A DNA stretch of 64,000 nt, from assembly GCF_000184705.1 (NCBI RefSeq), contig NC_014831.1:2542001-2606000 (forward strand), in the 5' to 3' direction. The stretch's first letter is position 1. Each line of letters opens with the position of its first letter. Positions 8,506 through 16,366 of this stretch are shown here, piece after piece. The DNA is from Thermaerobacter marianensis DSM 12885 (GTDB taxonomy: Bacteria; Bacillota; Sulfobacillia; Thermaerobacterales; Thermaerobacteraceae). The position numbers were made by a program, and so were the translations under genes. Below the pieces are notes generated by a model. It searched no databases. It saw only the letters and a list, made by a program, of their open reading frames with translations, and had not been told where the DNA came from.

Positions 8506-8577
8506 GGCCCCATGGTCGAGTGGTTAAGACGCGGGCCTTTCAAGCCCGAGGTAGGGGTTCGATTCCCCTTGGGGCCA
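8506..8577 (+). tRNA. tRNA-Glu (UUC)
   Basis: The acceptor GGCCCCA pairs with TGGGGCC, with discriminator A at 8577. The anticodon stem CGGGC/GCCCG closes a CTTTCAA loop, giving anticodon TTC for glutamate. The T-arm is AGGGG-TTCGATT-CCCCT. CCA is not encoded. It is followed 18 bases later by an intrinsic terminator. Confidence 0.97.
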
Positions 8578-8595
8578 CAAGACATGCGTGGGATT

Positions 8596-8627
8596 CCCCG
8601 CCGCGCAGCGCGGCGGGGTTTGTTTTT
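8596..8627 (+). terminator. Rho-independent terminator after tRNA-Glu
   Basis: A perfect 10-bp stem (8596-8605 with 8609-8618) closes a CAG loop and is followed by TTTGTTTTT. This is a strong intrinsic terminator on the plus strand. Confidence 0.93.
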
Positions 8628-9095
8628 CCTGGCTGCTGCATGGCCGCCCGCCTCCGCGGGATTGCTAATGAACGAAGCACCCTGCGGAGGGGATCTTCCA
8701 TGACCTGGGAAGGAGCGCCGCCCTCCCCGGCCGTGCCGGGCGGTACGGCGACGGCCGCGCGGCCGGACCGCGGTGCGAGCCTGGCCCGCGGTCCGACCCT
8801 GAACGTGCCCCCGCGGCCCGATGGGCCGGGTCCGCGCCGCCCGGACGCCTTCAACCGCACCCTTCGCCCGCCGCGGGCCCGCATGCTATCCTTTACCACA
8901 GCCGGACGAACCGGCGACGCCGGGATGCCGGCGGCCGGCGATGCCAACCGGCCTGGCGTGCCGCGTCCACGGGCCGGTACCGGGACCGGGACCGTCACCG
9001 CACCGCCGACCGGCGTTCCGGGCCAGGACACGGCCTACGCCGCGCCCGTCCAGGCGGCGGCCGGCACCGCACCACGCACCGAGGAGGTGGGCCGC

Positions 9096-9308
9096 ATGCG
9101 GATGGAACAGGTCAAGGCCGAACTGGAGCGCTGGGGTGAGTTGATCATCACCCTGGCCTCGGGCCGCAAGTTCGAGCTGCACCTGGGCGATACGGAGTTC
9201 GACCTGCAGCACCGGGTCATCCGCATCACCGGGCCGGCCGCCCACTTCGTACTGGATGGCGACCAGGTCGAGCACGTGGAGATGCACTTCAGCCACCCGA
9301 TGGATTAG
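9096..9308 (+). CDS. Small conserved-looking hypothetical protein
   Basis: This predicted 70-residue protein begins MRMEQVKAELERWGEL and has a beta-rich middle (LIITLASGRKFELHLGDTEF) and an acidic C-terminus (DQVEHVEMHFSHPMD). I do not recognise a family. GAGGAGG lies eight bases before the ATG at 9096. An in-frame ATG at 8700 also has an excellent site (GGAGGGG plus seven bases) and would add a 132-residue low-complexity N-terminus. Several proteins in this window carry such extensions, so the longer form remains possible. No membrane segment is visible. Confidence 0.6.
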   Translation: MRMEQVKAELERWGELIITLASGRKFELHLGDTEFDLQHRVIRITGPAAHFVLDGDQVEHVEMHFSHPMD

Positions 9309-9485
9309 GGCGAAGACGGACCCGCCGGCCGGGCGTTGTCGTGGCGCCGTGATCACGGCAGGCCGCCCCCGGCGATGCGCCACGGGTGAATCCAGATGGG
9401 CCGGTGGCACCCGGGTGGAGGCCACCGGCCCGTTACCGTTTTGCGCGCCGCTGGCCCGCTGGTGCGCTTCCCGGGGCCGGGACGG

Positions 9486-10265
9486 TCATGCCCGCATCCC
9501 GCCGGCCGGCGGAGAGGCGGAATCCGGGCCGGCACCCGCCTGCCAGCCCCGGGCCCGGAGCACCGCCTGCACCCGGTCGCGAACCTGGAGCCGGGCGTAG
9601 ATCTCGCTGACCACGTTCTTGACGGTGCCTTCGGAGAGGTGGAGCCGGGCCGCGATCTCCCGGTTGGACAGGCCTTCAGCCAGCAACTCGAGGACTTCCC
9701 GCTGGCGGGCCGTCAGAGGCTCGGGGCCATCGAGCCGCGGATCGCGGGGCGGCCCGTCGCCGGGCGCCTTCCGTCGGGCCGGCAGGCGTGGCGCGGCGGC
9801 GGGGGCCGGGCCCGGCGGGGCCGGCAGGCCCCCTTGCCCGGGACTCGCACCGGCGCCCTCCCCCTCCACCAGGCTGCGCGCCAGATCCCCCGGGATGAGC
9901 CCGCCGCCCAGCACCACGAGACGGACGGCGTTGGCCAGGTCTTCCGGCGGTACGTCCTTCAGCAGGTAGGCCGCCGCCCCTGCCGCCAGGCATTGCCGGA
10001 CCAGGCCGTCGTCGCCGAAGGTGGTCAGCATGAGGACGGGCAGGTCGGGCCGCAGGGCGCGGAGCCGGCGCAAGCAGGTGATGCCGTCCATACGGGGCAT
10101 GCGCACGTCGAGCAGCGCCACGTCGAAGGCTTCGCGCTGCACCCGCTCCACGGCCTCGGTGCCGTCGGCCACGGCGGTCACCTCAAGATCGCCCTGCAGC
10201 TCCAGCAAGAGGCGCAGGCCCTCCCGCACCAGGGCCTGATCGTCGGCCAAGAGGACCCGGATCAT
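9486..10265 (-). CDS. NarL/LuxR-type two-component response regulator
   Basis: The protein has an N-terminal receiver domain (residues 1-120: acidic pair Asp8-Asp9, phosphoacceptor Asp53 in ALLDVRMP, conserved Lys in YLLKDV) and a C-terminal GerE/LuxR helix-turn-helix (LTARQREVLELLAEGLSNRE through LHLSEGTVKNVVSEIYARL). The two are joined by about 60 residues of Ala/Pro/Gly linker, much longer than usual. The ATG overlaps the kinase stop codon by four bases, so the pair is translationally coupled. The kinase and ABC exporter genes upstream on the same strand suggest it controls that exporter. Confidence 0.93.
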   Translation of the reverse strand: MIRVLLADDQALVREGLRLLLELQGDLEVTAVADGTEAVERVQREAFDVALLDVRMPRMDGITCLRRLRALRPDLPVLMLTTFGDDGLVRQCLAAGAAAYLLKDVPPEDLANAVRLVVLGGGLIPGDLARSLVEGEGAGASPGQGGLPAPPGPAPAAAPRLPARRKAPGDGPPRDPRLDGPEPLTARQREVLELLAEGLSNREIAARLHLSEGTVKNVVSEIYARLQVRDRVQAVLRARGWQAGAGPDSASPPAGGMRA

Positions 10266-11443
10266 GGCCCATCCGCCGGCCACCCGGCCGGCAACCGGCG
10301 CGGCACCCCGATCTCAACGGCAAACCCCCGCCCGGCCGCCGTCTCGAACCGCACGGTGCCGCCAACCCGCTGCACCGCCGCGGTCAACCGGCCCAGGCCC
10401 ATCCCCGGAACCAGCGTGGCGGCACCGGCGCCGTCGTCCTGGACGAACAGGCGCAGCCGCGGGCCGGCCACCACCAGCCGTACCGCCACCCGACGGGCGC
10501 GGCCGTGCCGGGCGGCGTTGGTCAGCGCTTCCTGAACGGCGCGGTACACGACGGCGGCCACCTCCCCGTCCACGTCGGACACCGCAGTGGCGTCGGGTTC
10601 CAGCACCACCCGCACGCCGACACCGCTGGCGGCGGCAAAGTCGTCGGCCAGCCGGCGGACGGCCGCCGCCAACGGCAGCCGGGCGGGGTGGAGGGAGCGG
10701 CGCAAGAGCTGGCGCACCTGGTCCAGGCCTTCCCGCAGGCCCTGCTCCACCGCCTCGAGCCGTGCCGCGGCCCCCTGGGGGTCGGCAGGCAGCAGCCGGC
10801 CGGCCAGGGACACCTGCAGGAGCTGGGCCGTCAGGGCGTGGCCCAGGGCGTCGTGGAGGCTCCCCAGCAGCTCCTCCCGCTCGCGGCGGGCCGTCACCTC
10901 GCCGCTGCGGGCCGCCAGCTCGGCGAGCCGGGCCTGGGCGGCCGCCAGCTCGGCCACGGCCCTCTCGAGCCGCCGGCGCTCGGCCCGGTGGGCGGCGTGG
11001 AGGTCGCCGCTCCAGGCGGCGGCCAGCAAGACGGCGCCTGCCAAGAGGGCCCCCTGGGGGCCGGCCGCCGCGTTGCTCCACCGGGCCCGGCGCCGCCCGA
11101 GGACCGCCGCCGCCCCCATGGCGACCGCGGCCACGGGGCCCACCAGGGCCACCTCGCGGGTGCGATGCACCGTCCAGAGGGCCATGCCCAGGGCCGCGAG
11201 CCAGGCGCCGGAGGCAGCCCAACCGGGCCCCTCCGCACCGTCCGGGTCCCAGCCCCGTAGAACGACGGTCTGGAGGAGGGCTTCCAGCACCAGGATCCCG
11301 GCCAGGGCCAGGGTCACCGCCGGCAGCGGCGCCGGGTTGGCCAGCAGCCATGCCGCCGTCCCCGCCGCGAAGAGCACCAGGCGGGTGAGGTGGAAGCCGG
11401 GTTCCTCCCCCGCGCCGGCCTGCTCCAGTTTCCATGGGTCCAC
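10262..11443 (-). CDS. Membrane sensor histidine kinase, DesK/NarX-like (HisKA_3)
   Basis: About 130 N-terminal residues hold four or five membrane segments, then a coiled-coil helix (RRLERAVAELAAAQARLAEL). The HisKA_3 box is GSLHDALGHALTAQLLQVSL with the phosphorylated His after SL. The ATPase domain shows the N-box AVQEALTNAARHGRARR, the DDGAGA motif and a G2-type GMGLGRL. I chose the GTG at 11443 from AGGGGGTGG upstream; the frame runs further but is low complexity. The kinase would phosphorylate the overlapping NarL-type regulator. The absence of an extracellular domain suggests sensing in or at the membrane, as for bilayer stress or a drug carried by the neighbouring ABC transporter. Confidence 0.9.
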   Translation of the reverse strand: MDPWKLEQAGAGEEPGFHLTRLVLFAAGTAAWLLANPAPLPAVTLALAGILVLEALLQTVVLRGWDPDGAEGPGWAASGAWLAALGMALWTVHRTREVALVGPVAAVAMGAAAVLGRRRARWSNAAAGPQGALLAGAVLLAAAWSGDLHAAHRAERRRLERAVAELAAAQARLAELAARSGEVTARREREELLGSLHDALGHALTAQLLQVSLAGRLLPADPQGAAARLEAVEQGLREGLDQVRQLLRRSLHPARLPLAAAVRRLADDFAAASGVGVRVVLEPDATAVSDVDGEVAAVVYRAVQEALTNAARHGRARRVAVRLVVAGPRLRLFVQDDGAGAATLVPGMGLGRLTAAVQRVGGTVRFETAAGRGFAVEIGVPRRLPAGWPADGP

Positions 11444-11741
11444 GGCCCCACCCCCTGGCGGCGAAGGCGGTTGCGCTCCGCCATGCCCCCGCCTCCCTGC
11501 GGTGGGGTCTCCACGCCCCTGCCGCGGGGTCCGAAGGGATCGCTGCCCAAGGCACCGGTCGGAGGGCGCCATCCTCTCCGGTTCGTCCCCGATGCTCCCG
11601 GGACGCCTGCCGGCGGTTCCACGGGCTGCACCGGGCGGCACCACCCCGTCCCACCGGCCCAGCAGGTCCGCCCCACCGGCGGTCACCTCGCCGCCGCGGG
11701 CCGCGCGACCACCACGGGCGCTCCGGGCTCCTCACACCGCT

Positions 11742-13040
11742 TCACACCGCCCAGCGCCGCAGCCCCATGACGCCGGCCGTGCCGGCCAGCAAGCCCACGA
11801 GGAACAACACCGCCACGGCCGGCCCCTGGGCCGCCCCCGGCCCGCCGAAGACGAACGCCTCCCGCACCGCGTCAAGGGCCCAATACACCGGACTGAGGCG
11901 CGCCACCTCCTGGAGCGCCGAGGGAACCACGTCCAGCGGCCAGAAGGCGCCCCCCAGCATGGCGGCGATGGTCCCCACCAGAGTGGCCACGGCATGGATC
12001 TGCTGCGAGGTGTGGGTAAACCCGGCCGCCGCCAGGGCGATGCCGCAGGCCGCCACCAGGGTCGCCACCACGGCCAGGGCCAGGGCGGGCAGCCCCGCCG
12101 CCAACCAGGGCGCTCCCATCAGCGCCGTGACACCCAGCATCGCCGCGGCTTGCAGCAGGCCGATGAGGAACAGCGCCGCGGCATGGCCTGCCACCACCTC
12201 ACCGTACGTGGCCCCGTTCACGAGGGTACGGGACAGAGTCCCCAGCGCCCGCTCCCGGTGGAGGGCCGCGGCCTGGGTGATCAGGGTCACCAGGGCGAAC
12301 ATGGCGTAGAAGCCGAACACCGCGCGCAGGAGCTGGTATTCCCGCGGCTCGACCGTGGGCCGCGGCGGCACCGCCGCCACGGGCAGGGTCCCGGCCGGGG
12401 TGCCCGTCACCAGGCCGGCGGCCACGGCCCGGATGCGGGCAACCTCTAGGCCGGGCTCGTAGCGCGGCCCGTGCCACAGTTCCAGCCGGGGCGCGCCCGC
12501 GTCCACCGACCGGGAAAAGTCCGGCGGCACCCACAACACCACCCGCTCCCGCCCCTGGTGGATGCGGGCGATGGCCTCCTCCCGCTCCAGGCGGCGCACC
12601 TGCATGGGTGTCGCCTCCAGGGCCCGCAGCAGCGGGTCGACCCACGGGCCGCGGTCCTCCACGACCACGGGCAGGACGGGCACCTGGCCCGACTGGAGGA
12701 ACATGCCCGCCCCGAGCACGCCGAAGAACAGCGGCACGGCCAGCAGCCAGAGCAGGTTCAAAGGACGCTTCAAGGTCCGGCGCGTCGCGGTGGCGGCGAC
12801 GGCCGCGACGCGCCGGGCCGCGGCACCGATCCCGGTCCCCCGTCCCGTGGGTTCCTCCCCACCGCCCGTTGCGGTAGCGGAATTTCCCCGACCGCCCTCA
12901 CCGCCGCGGGCTGGGCCCCGGCCCCCCTGGCCGTGGCCCCATCCGCTGGGGGCGGCACGCCGTCCTGCCGCCGGGCGGCGTGCCCCTCCCGTCCCGCCGC
13001 CGGTCCTCCGGTCCCTTTCGGGCCCATGGCCTTCGTTCAT
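11742..13040 (-). CDS. ABC-2 type transporter permease (second permease of exporter)
   Basis: The topology is that of an ABC-2/YhgE-like permease: one N-terminal membrane helix (LLWLLAVPLFFGVLGAGMFL), a large extracytoplasmic domain of about 170 residues, then five helices (FYAMFALVTLITQAAALHRE onward). The RALGTLSRTLVNG stretch matches the coupling region. An N-terminal low-complexity leader of about 75 residues precedes helix 1. The ATG at 13040 is three bases after the stop of the preceding permease gene. With its partner permease and the ATPase it should form an exporter of lipid or drug type; the substrate is unknown. Confidence 0.9.
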   Translation of the reverse strand: MNEGHGPERDRRTGGGTGGARRPAAGRRAAPSGWGHGQGGRGPARGGEGGRGNSATATGGGEEPTGRGTGIGAAARRVAAVAATATRRTLKRPLNLLWLLAVPLFFGVLGAGMFLQSGQVPVLPVVVEDRGPWVDPLLRALEATPMQVRRLEREEAIARIHQGRERVVLWVPPDFSRSVDAGAPRLELWHGPRYEPGLEVARIRAVAAGLVTGTPAGTLPVAAVPPRPTVEPREYQLLRAVFGFYAMFALVTLITQAAALHRERALGTLSRTLVNGATYGEVVAGHAAALFLIGLLQAAAMLGVTALMGAPWLAAGLPALALAVVATLVAACGIALAAAGFTHTSQQIHAVATLVGTIAAMLGGAFWPLDVVPSALQEVARLSPVYWALDAVREAFVFGGPGAAQGPAVAVLFLVGLLAGTAGVMGLRRWAV

Positions 13041-13043
13041 GGC

Positions 13044-14210
13044 TCACGCCTCCCCCGCCAACCGGGCGGCCACCCGGTCCAAGATCCAGCCCACGGCCAG
13101 CAGGGCGGCCCCCACCGCCGCCAGGCGCGCCGCGTCGTCCAGGACCGCGGCCGGGCCGGCGCCGGCCATGAGTTCCAGATACCCGTCCAGCATCCAGCGG
13201 TTGGGCACCCACCGCGACACCCGCGCCAGGACGTCGGGGAAGACGAAGAGGGGCATCATGGACCCGCCGAAGAAGCCGAGCACCTGGGCCAGGGCGGTGG
13301 TCACGACCTCCTTCACCTCGGGGGATCGCACGAAGGCCAGAAGCAGGCTGTTGACCCCGGCCGCGGCCAGGACCGATGCCACGGTCAGCACCGCCCACCC
13401 GCCAAGGTGCCCCCACTGGACGGCGAAGAGCAACCGCGTCGTCAAGGTCATCAGGGCCATGAAGACCAGGCCCACCGCCACGCTGCCCGCGAAGGTGCCC
13501 CCCAGGTAGGCGGCCGGGCTTGTTCCTCCCGCCCGCACCCTCAGGTAGACGCCGGTCATCCTGTCCCGCAGGTACCCCTGGGTGCCCTCCCGGGTGGCGA
13601 AGTAGATCATCATCACCGCCATCCCGGCCGCGTAGTAGGCCATGGCGCCGACCGCACCGGGAGCCGCGTCGCCACCCCCGCTGGCGGCGACCGGTGCGCC
13701 CGGCAGCGGCGCCGGCCGGACGGCCAGGTCCACGGGAACGGGACGGCCGTTGCCGGTGGCGGTTGCCGTCAGCAGGGCGGCGGCCTCCCGCATCACCGAC
13801 TCCACCACCGAACCGGCCACGGTACCTGGCTCGGCCACGACCTGCAGGGGGTCCTCCGGGAAACCCGGCGGGACCACCACGGCCGCCTCCGCCTGCCGGC
13901 GGCGCACCCCTTCCACGGCGGCTTCCGGAGTGACCGCCGCCTGCACCGCGATCCAGCCGTCGTCCTCCGCCTCCTGCAACGCCCGCTCCAGCACCGGCGC
14001 GCCGGCCAGTCCGGAGGGGATCGCCACCGCCACCCGGTAAGGCCGGTCCGGGCGGAAGTCCGGGGAGAAGGCCTGCCGGAGGCTCACCCCCAGCACCAGG
14101 TTGAACGCCAGGGGGATGAGGAACAGGATCAGGGCGCCGCGCCAGTCCGCCGCGAACCGCACCAGCTGGTTGGCGGCGATGACGGCTGCCTGCCGCAAGG
14201 CTTGCGTCAC
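13044..14210 (-). CDS. ABC-2 type transporter permease (first permease of exporter)
   Basis: This is a paralogue-like partner of the next permease: helix 1 (ALILFLIPLAFNLVLGVSLR), an extracytoplasmic domain to about residue 190, then five helices including YYAAGMAVMMIYFATREG and VLGFFGGSMMPLFVFPDVLA. The EGTQGYLRDRMTG stretch corresponds to the ABC-2 coupling helix. I prefer the GTG at 14210 because AGGAGGTG stands about six bases upstream; a GTG at 14219 would overlap that site. The ATPase stop is 12 bases upstream. Confidence 0.9.
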   Translation of the reverse strand: MTQALRQAAVIAANQLVRFAADWRGALILFLIPLAFNLVLGVSLRQAFSPDFRPDRPYRVAVAIPSGLAGAPVLERALQEAEDDGWIAVQAAVTPEAAVEGVRRRQAEAAVVVPPGFPEDPLQVVAEPGTVAGSVVESVMREAAALLTATATGNGRPVPVDLAVRPAPLPGAPVAASGGGDAAPGAVGAMAYYAAGMAVMMIYFATREGTQGYLRDRMTGVYLRVRAGGTSPAAYLGGTFAGSVAVGLVFMALMTLTTRLLFAVQWGHLGGWAVLTVASVLAAAGVNSLLLAFVRSPEVKEVVTTALAQVLGFFGGSMMPLFVFPDVLARVSRWVPNRWMLDGYLELMAGAGPAAVLDDAARLAAVGAALLAVGWILDRVAARLAGEA

Positions 14211-14222
14211 GGCCGCCACCTC

Positions 14223-15296
14223 CTAATCCCGCAGGGCCCGGCCCGTCAGGGCCAGGAACACCGTCTCCAGGTTGGGCGTCTCCAGGCGCATCCCGCGCAC
14301 CGGCACCCCGCGCCGCACCAGCTCGCCCAGCACCGCGGTGGCCTGTTGCGGCCCCCGCGGCAGGACGAACCGGACCTCACCGCCCGTCACCTCCACGGGG
14401 ACCCCCAGCTCGCGCGCCAGCTCTTCGGGGTCGTCGTCGCGGAGGACCCGGTCCCAGGGAAGGCGCAGCACGGCGGCGTCGCCTGCCAGGGCCCGCACCT
14501 GGTCCAGGGGCCCCTGGGCGATGATGCGGCCGTGGTCCATGATGGCGACGCGGCGGCAGAGGAACTCGACCTCTTCCATGTAGTGGCTGGTGTAGAGGAC
14601 GGCGATGCCGCCGGCGGCCAGCCGGCGGATGGTCTCAAGGATGTGGCGCCGGGACTGGGGGTCGATGCCCACGGTGGGTTCGTCCAGCAGGAGGAGCCGC
14701 GGCCGGCCCAGCAGGCCGATGGCGATGTTGAGGCGCCGCTTCATGCCGCCGGAGAACCGCTCCACCCGCTGCCCGGCGTGGGACGCCAGGCCGACCAGGT
14801 CCAGGGCCGCTTCGATCTGGCGGCGCGCCTCGGCGCCCCGCAGGCCGCGCAGGGCGGCGAAGTAGCCCATGTTCTGGGCCGCCGTCAGCTCCGGATAGAG
14901 GGCCACGTCCTGCGGTACCACGCCCAGCAAGCGCTGGGCCTCGCGGCGCCGGGTGGCCAGCGGGAAGCCGCCCACCTCGACCTCGCCGGCGTCGGGCCGC
15001 AGCAGGCCGGCGACCATGGCCAGGGTGGTGCTCTTGCCGGCGCCGTTGGGGCCCAGGAGGCCGAAGGTCTCGCCGGGGTACACCTCGAAGGCGACGCCGT
15101 CCACGGCGACCTGGTCGCCGAACCGCTTGACCAGGTTGCGGACCGCCAGCAGCGGCTGCCCGCGGCCCGCCGGCCCGCCCGCGTCCGCCCCGAACCCTCC
15201 CGCGCCCGGCGCCGTAGACCCGGCCGGTGACGGGACGGTACCCGAGCGGATCCCGGCATCCACCGCCGGGCGGGGATCGCCCACGACCGAAGCCAT
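14223..15296 (-). CDS. ABC transporter ATP-binding protein (DrrA-like)
   Basis: This is the ATPase of the exporter. Walker A is GPNGAGKST, the Q-loop is VVPQDVALYPELT, the signature is RFSGGMKRR, Walker B is LLLLDEPTVGID, and the H-loop is LYTSHYMEEVE. The DrrA-type C-terminal extension (about residues 265-357) is present and ends LETVFLALTGRALRD. An Ala/Gly/Pro leader of about 45 residues precedes the fold. The ATG at 15296 follows AAGGGGGATGCGGCG. It is the first gene of a five-gene minus-strand run: ATPase, two permeases, sensor kinase, response regulator. The Walker B codons happen to spell one GGTTCGTCC copy. Confidence 0.95.
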   Translation of the reverse strand: MASVVGDPRPAVDAGIRSGTVPSPAGSTAPGAGGFGADAGGPAGRGQPLLAVRNLVKRFGDQVAVDGVAFEVYPGETFGLLGPNGAGKSTTLAMVAGLLRPDAGEVEVGGFPLATRRREAQRLLGVVPQDVALYPELTAAQNMGYFAALRGLRGAEARRQIEAALDLVGLASHAGQRVERFSGGMKRRLNIAIGLLGRPRLLLLDEPTVGIDPQSRRHILETIRRLAAGGIAVLYTSHYMEEVEFLCRRVAIMDHGRIIAQGPLDQVRALAGDAAVLRLPWDRVLRDDDPEELARELGVPVEVTGGEVRFVLPRGPQQATAVLGELVRRGVPVRGMRLETPNLETVFLALTGRALRD

Positions 15297-15496
15297 CGCC
15301 GCATCCCCCTTTTCGGGTGACGTGTTGGGTTGCCGCCTGGTTCGGTTCTCATGGTAGGAACCGGTGGGAAGATGCGGTAGTGACCGCGGTCATGACTTGC
15401 GCCGCCGCCGGGCCTGGCCGGCGAAGATGCCTCAGCGGCCACCGGCGCGGGCGGGCCCGTCGCCACGTGGGGCTATCCGTCCCCCCGCGACCGCGC

Positions 15497-15533
15497 TATA
15501 CTCAGAGGAGGGTTGTGCAAAGTTCTGTGCACA
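15497..15533 (+). promoter_or_regulatory. -10 element and operator-like palindrome before the HTH regulator
   Basis: TATACT at 15497-15502 is followed at 15514-15533 by TGTGCA-N8-TGCACA, a perfect 6-bp inverted repeat. The palindrome would overlap or closely follow the transcription start, and the regulator gene begins 28 bases later. No good -35 box was found. Autorepression by the downstream HTH protein is the simplest reading. Confidence 0.55.
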
Positions 15534-15561
15534 CACGTTGCGGGGTCCGGGAGGCGACGGC

Positions 15562-16245
15562 GTGGACCTGGTGCGGATCGGCGACAAGGTGATCGACCGG
15601 CAGCGGATCTACCGGATGGTCGACCGCATCCTGGAGCTGCGTGCCTCCGGCCTGTCCCAGCAGGATGTGGCCCAGGAGCTGGGCATCGACCGCACCCTGG
15701 TCTCCCGGCTGGAGAGCCTGGGCGAGGTGCGCCGTGGCCGGAAGCTGGGCCTGGTCGGGTTCCCCGTGGGCAACCGCCAGGCGTTGGAGGAGGTCGCCCG
15801 CAGCGAGGGCGTCGACTTCGTCTGGCTGCTCACCGAGGAGGAACGCCGCCGCTTCATCGGCGAGCGCAGCGGCGCGGCCCTGCTCAACGACCTGATGCTC
15901 CTCATCGCGCGGGCGCGGGAACTGGATCACCTGATCTTCCTGGGGTCCGACATGCGGATCCGGCTGGTGGAGGCGCTGCTCGGGCCCGACCGGGTCACGG
16001 GCATCCAGATCGGCACCTCGCCCATCACCGAAGACCGCTTCGTGGACCCGGAACAGATCCGCCGGCTGATCCGCCATCTCCGCGTCCCCCGGGACGAGGG
16101 CCGGCCGCCCCGGGACGGCGCGGCCACGCGGGCGGTGCAGGACGGAGATGGGGCAGCGGGCGGGGACTCGTCGCGGGGTGGAGCTTCGGTGGCCGGTGGC
16201 GCTTCGTCGCGCGACGGGTCCCCGGCAGGGGCCAGCGCCCCGTAG
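15562..16245 (+). CDS. Helix-turn-helix transcriptional regulator
   Basis: An N-terminal DNA-binding segment (YRMVDRILELRASGLSQQDV then AQELGIDRTLVSRLESLGEV) is a clear helix-turn-helix. The following alpha/beta domain (LGLVGFPVGNRQALEEVARS, DHLIFLGSDMRIRLVEALLG) looks like a ligand-binding or regulatory domain whose family I cannot name. The last 50 residues are Gly/Ala/Ser-rich and disordered. The GTG at 15562 has GGGAGG eight bases upstream. It is 121 bases upstream of the aminotransferase-reductase fusion on the same strand, so it probably regulates that gene and itself through the palindrome at 15514-15533. Confidence 0.8.
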   Translation: MDLVRIGDKVIDRQRIYRMVDRILELRASGLSQQDVAQELGIDRTLVSRLESLGEVRRGRKLGLVGFPVGNRQALEEVARSEGVDFVWLLTEEERRRFIGERSGAALLNDLMLLIARARELDHLIFLGSDMRIRLVEALLGPDRVTGIQIGTSPITEDRFVDPEQIRRLIRHLRVPRDEGRPPRDGAATRAVQDGDGAAGGDSSRGGASVAGGASSRDGSPAGASAP

Positions 16246-16366
16246 ACCTGCGGAGCAGGGAGGCGGCCCGCCGGCGGACGAACCGGCACGGCGCCGCACC
16301 GCACCCCGCACCGCACCCCGTGGCGTCCGAACGCCGATGGCTACACACGGGATTGGAGGGCACCGG

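Noticed and set aside
8700-9095. Extended N-terminus for the 70-residue protein
   Set aside because: The start at 8700 has a good ribosome site, but the added 132 residues are low complexity; kept only as an alternative.
14677-14685. GGTTCGTCC copy in the ABC ATPase gene (also at 45227)
   Set aside because: It spells the conserved Asp-Glu-Pro of Walker B, so these two copies are explained by protein conservation and should not be counted as evidence for the dispersed motif.
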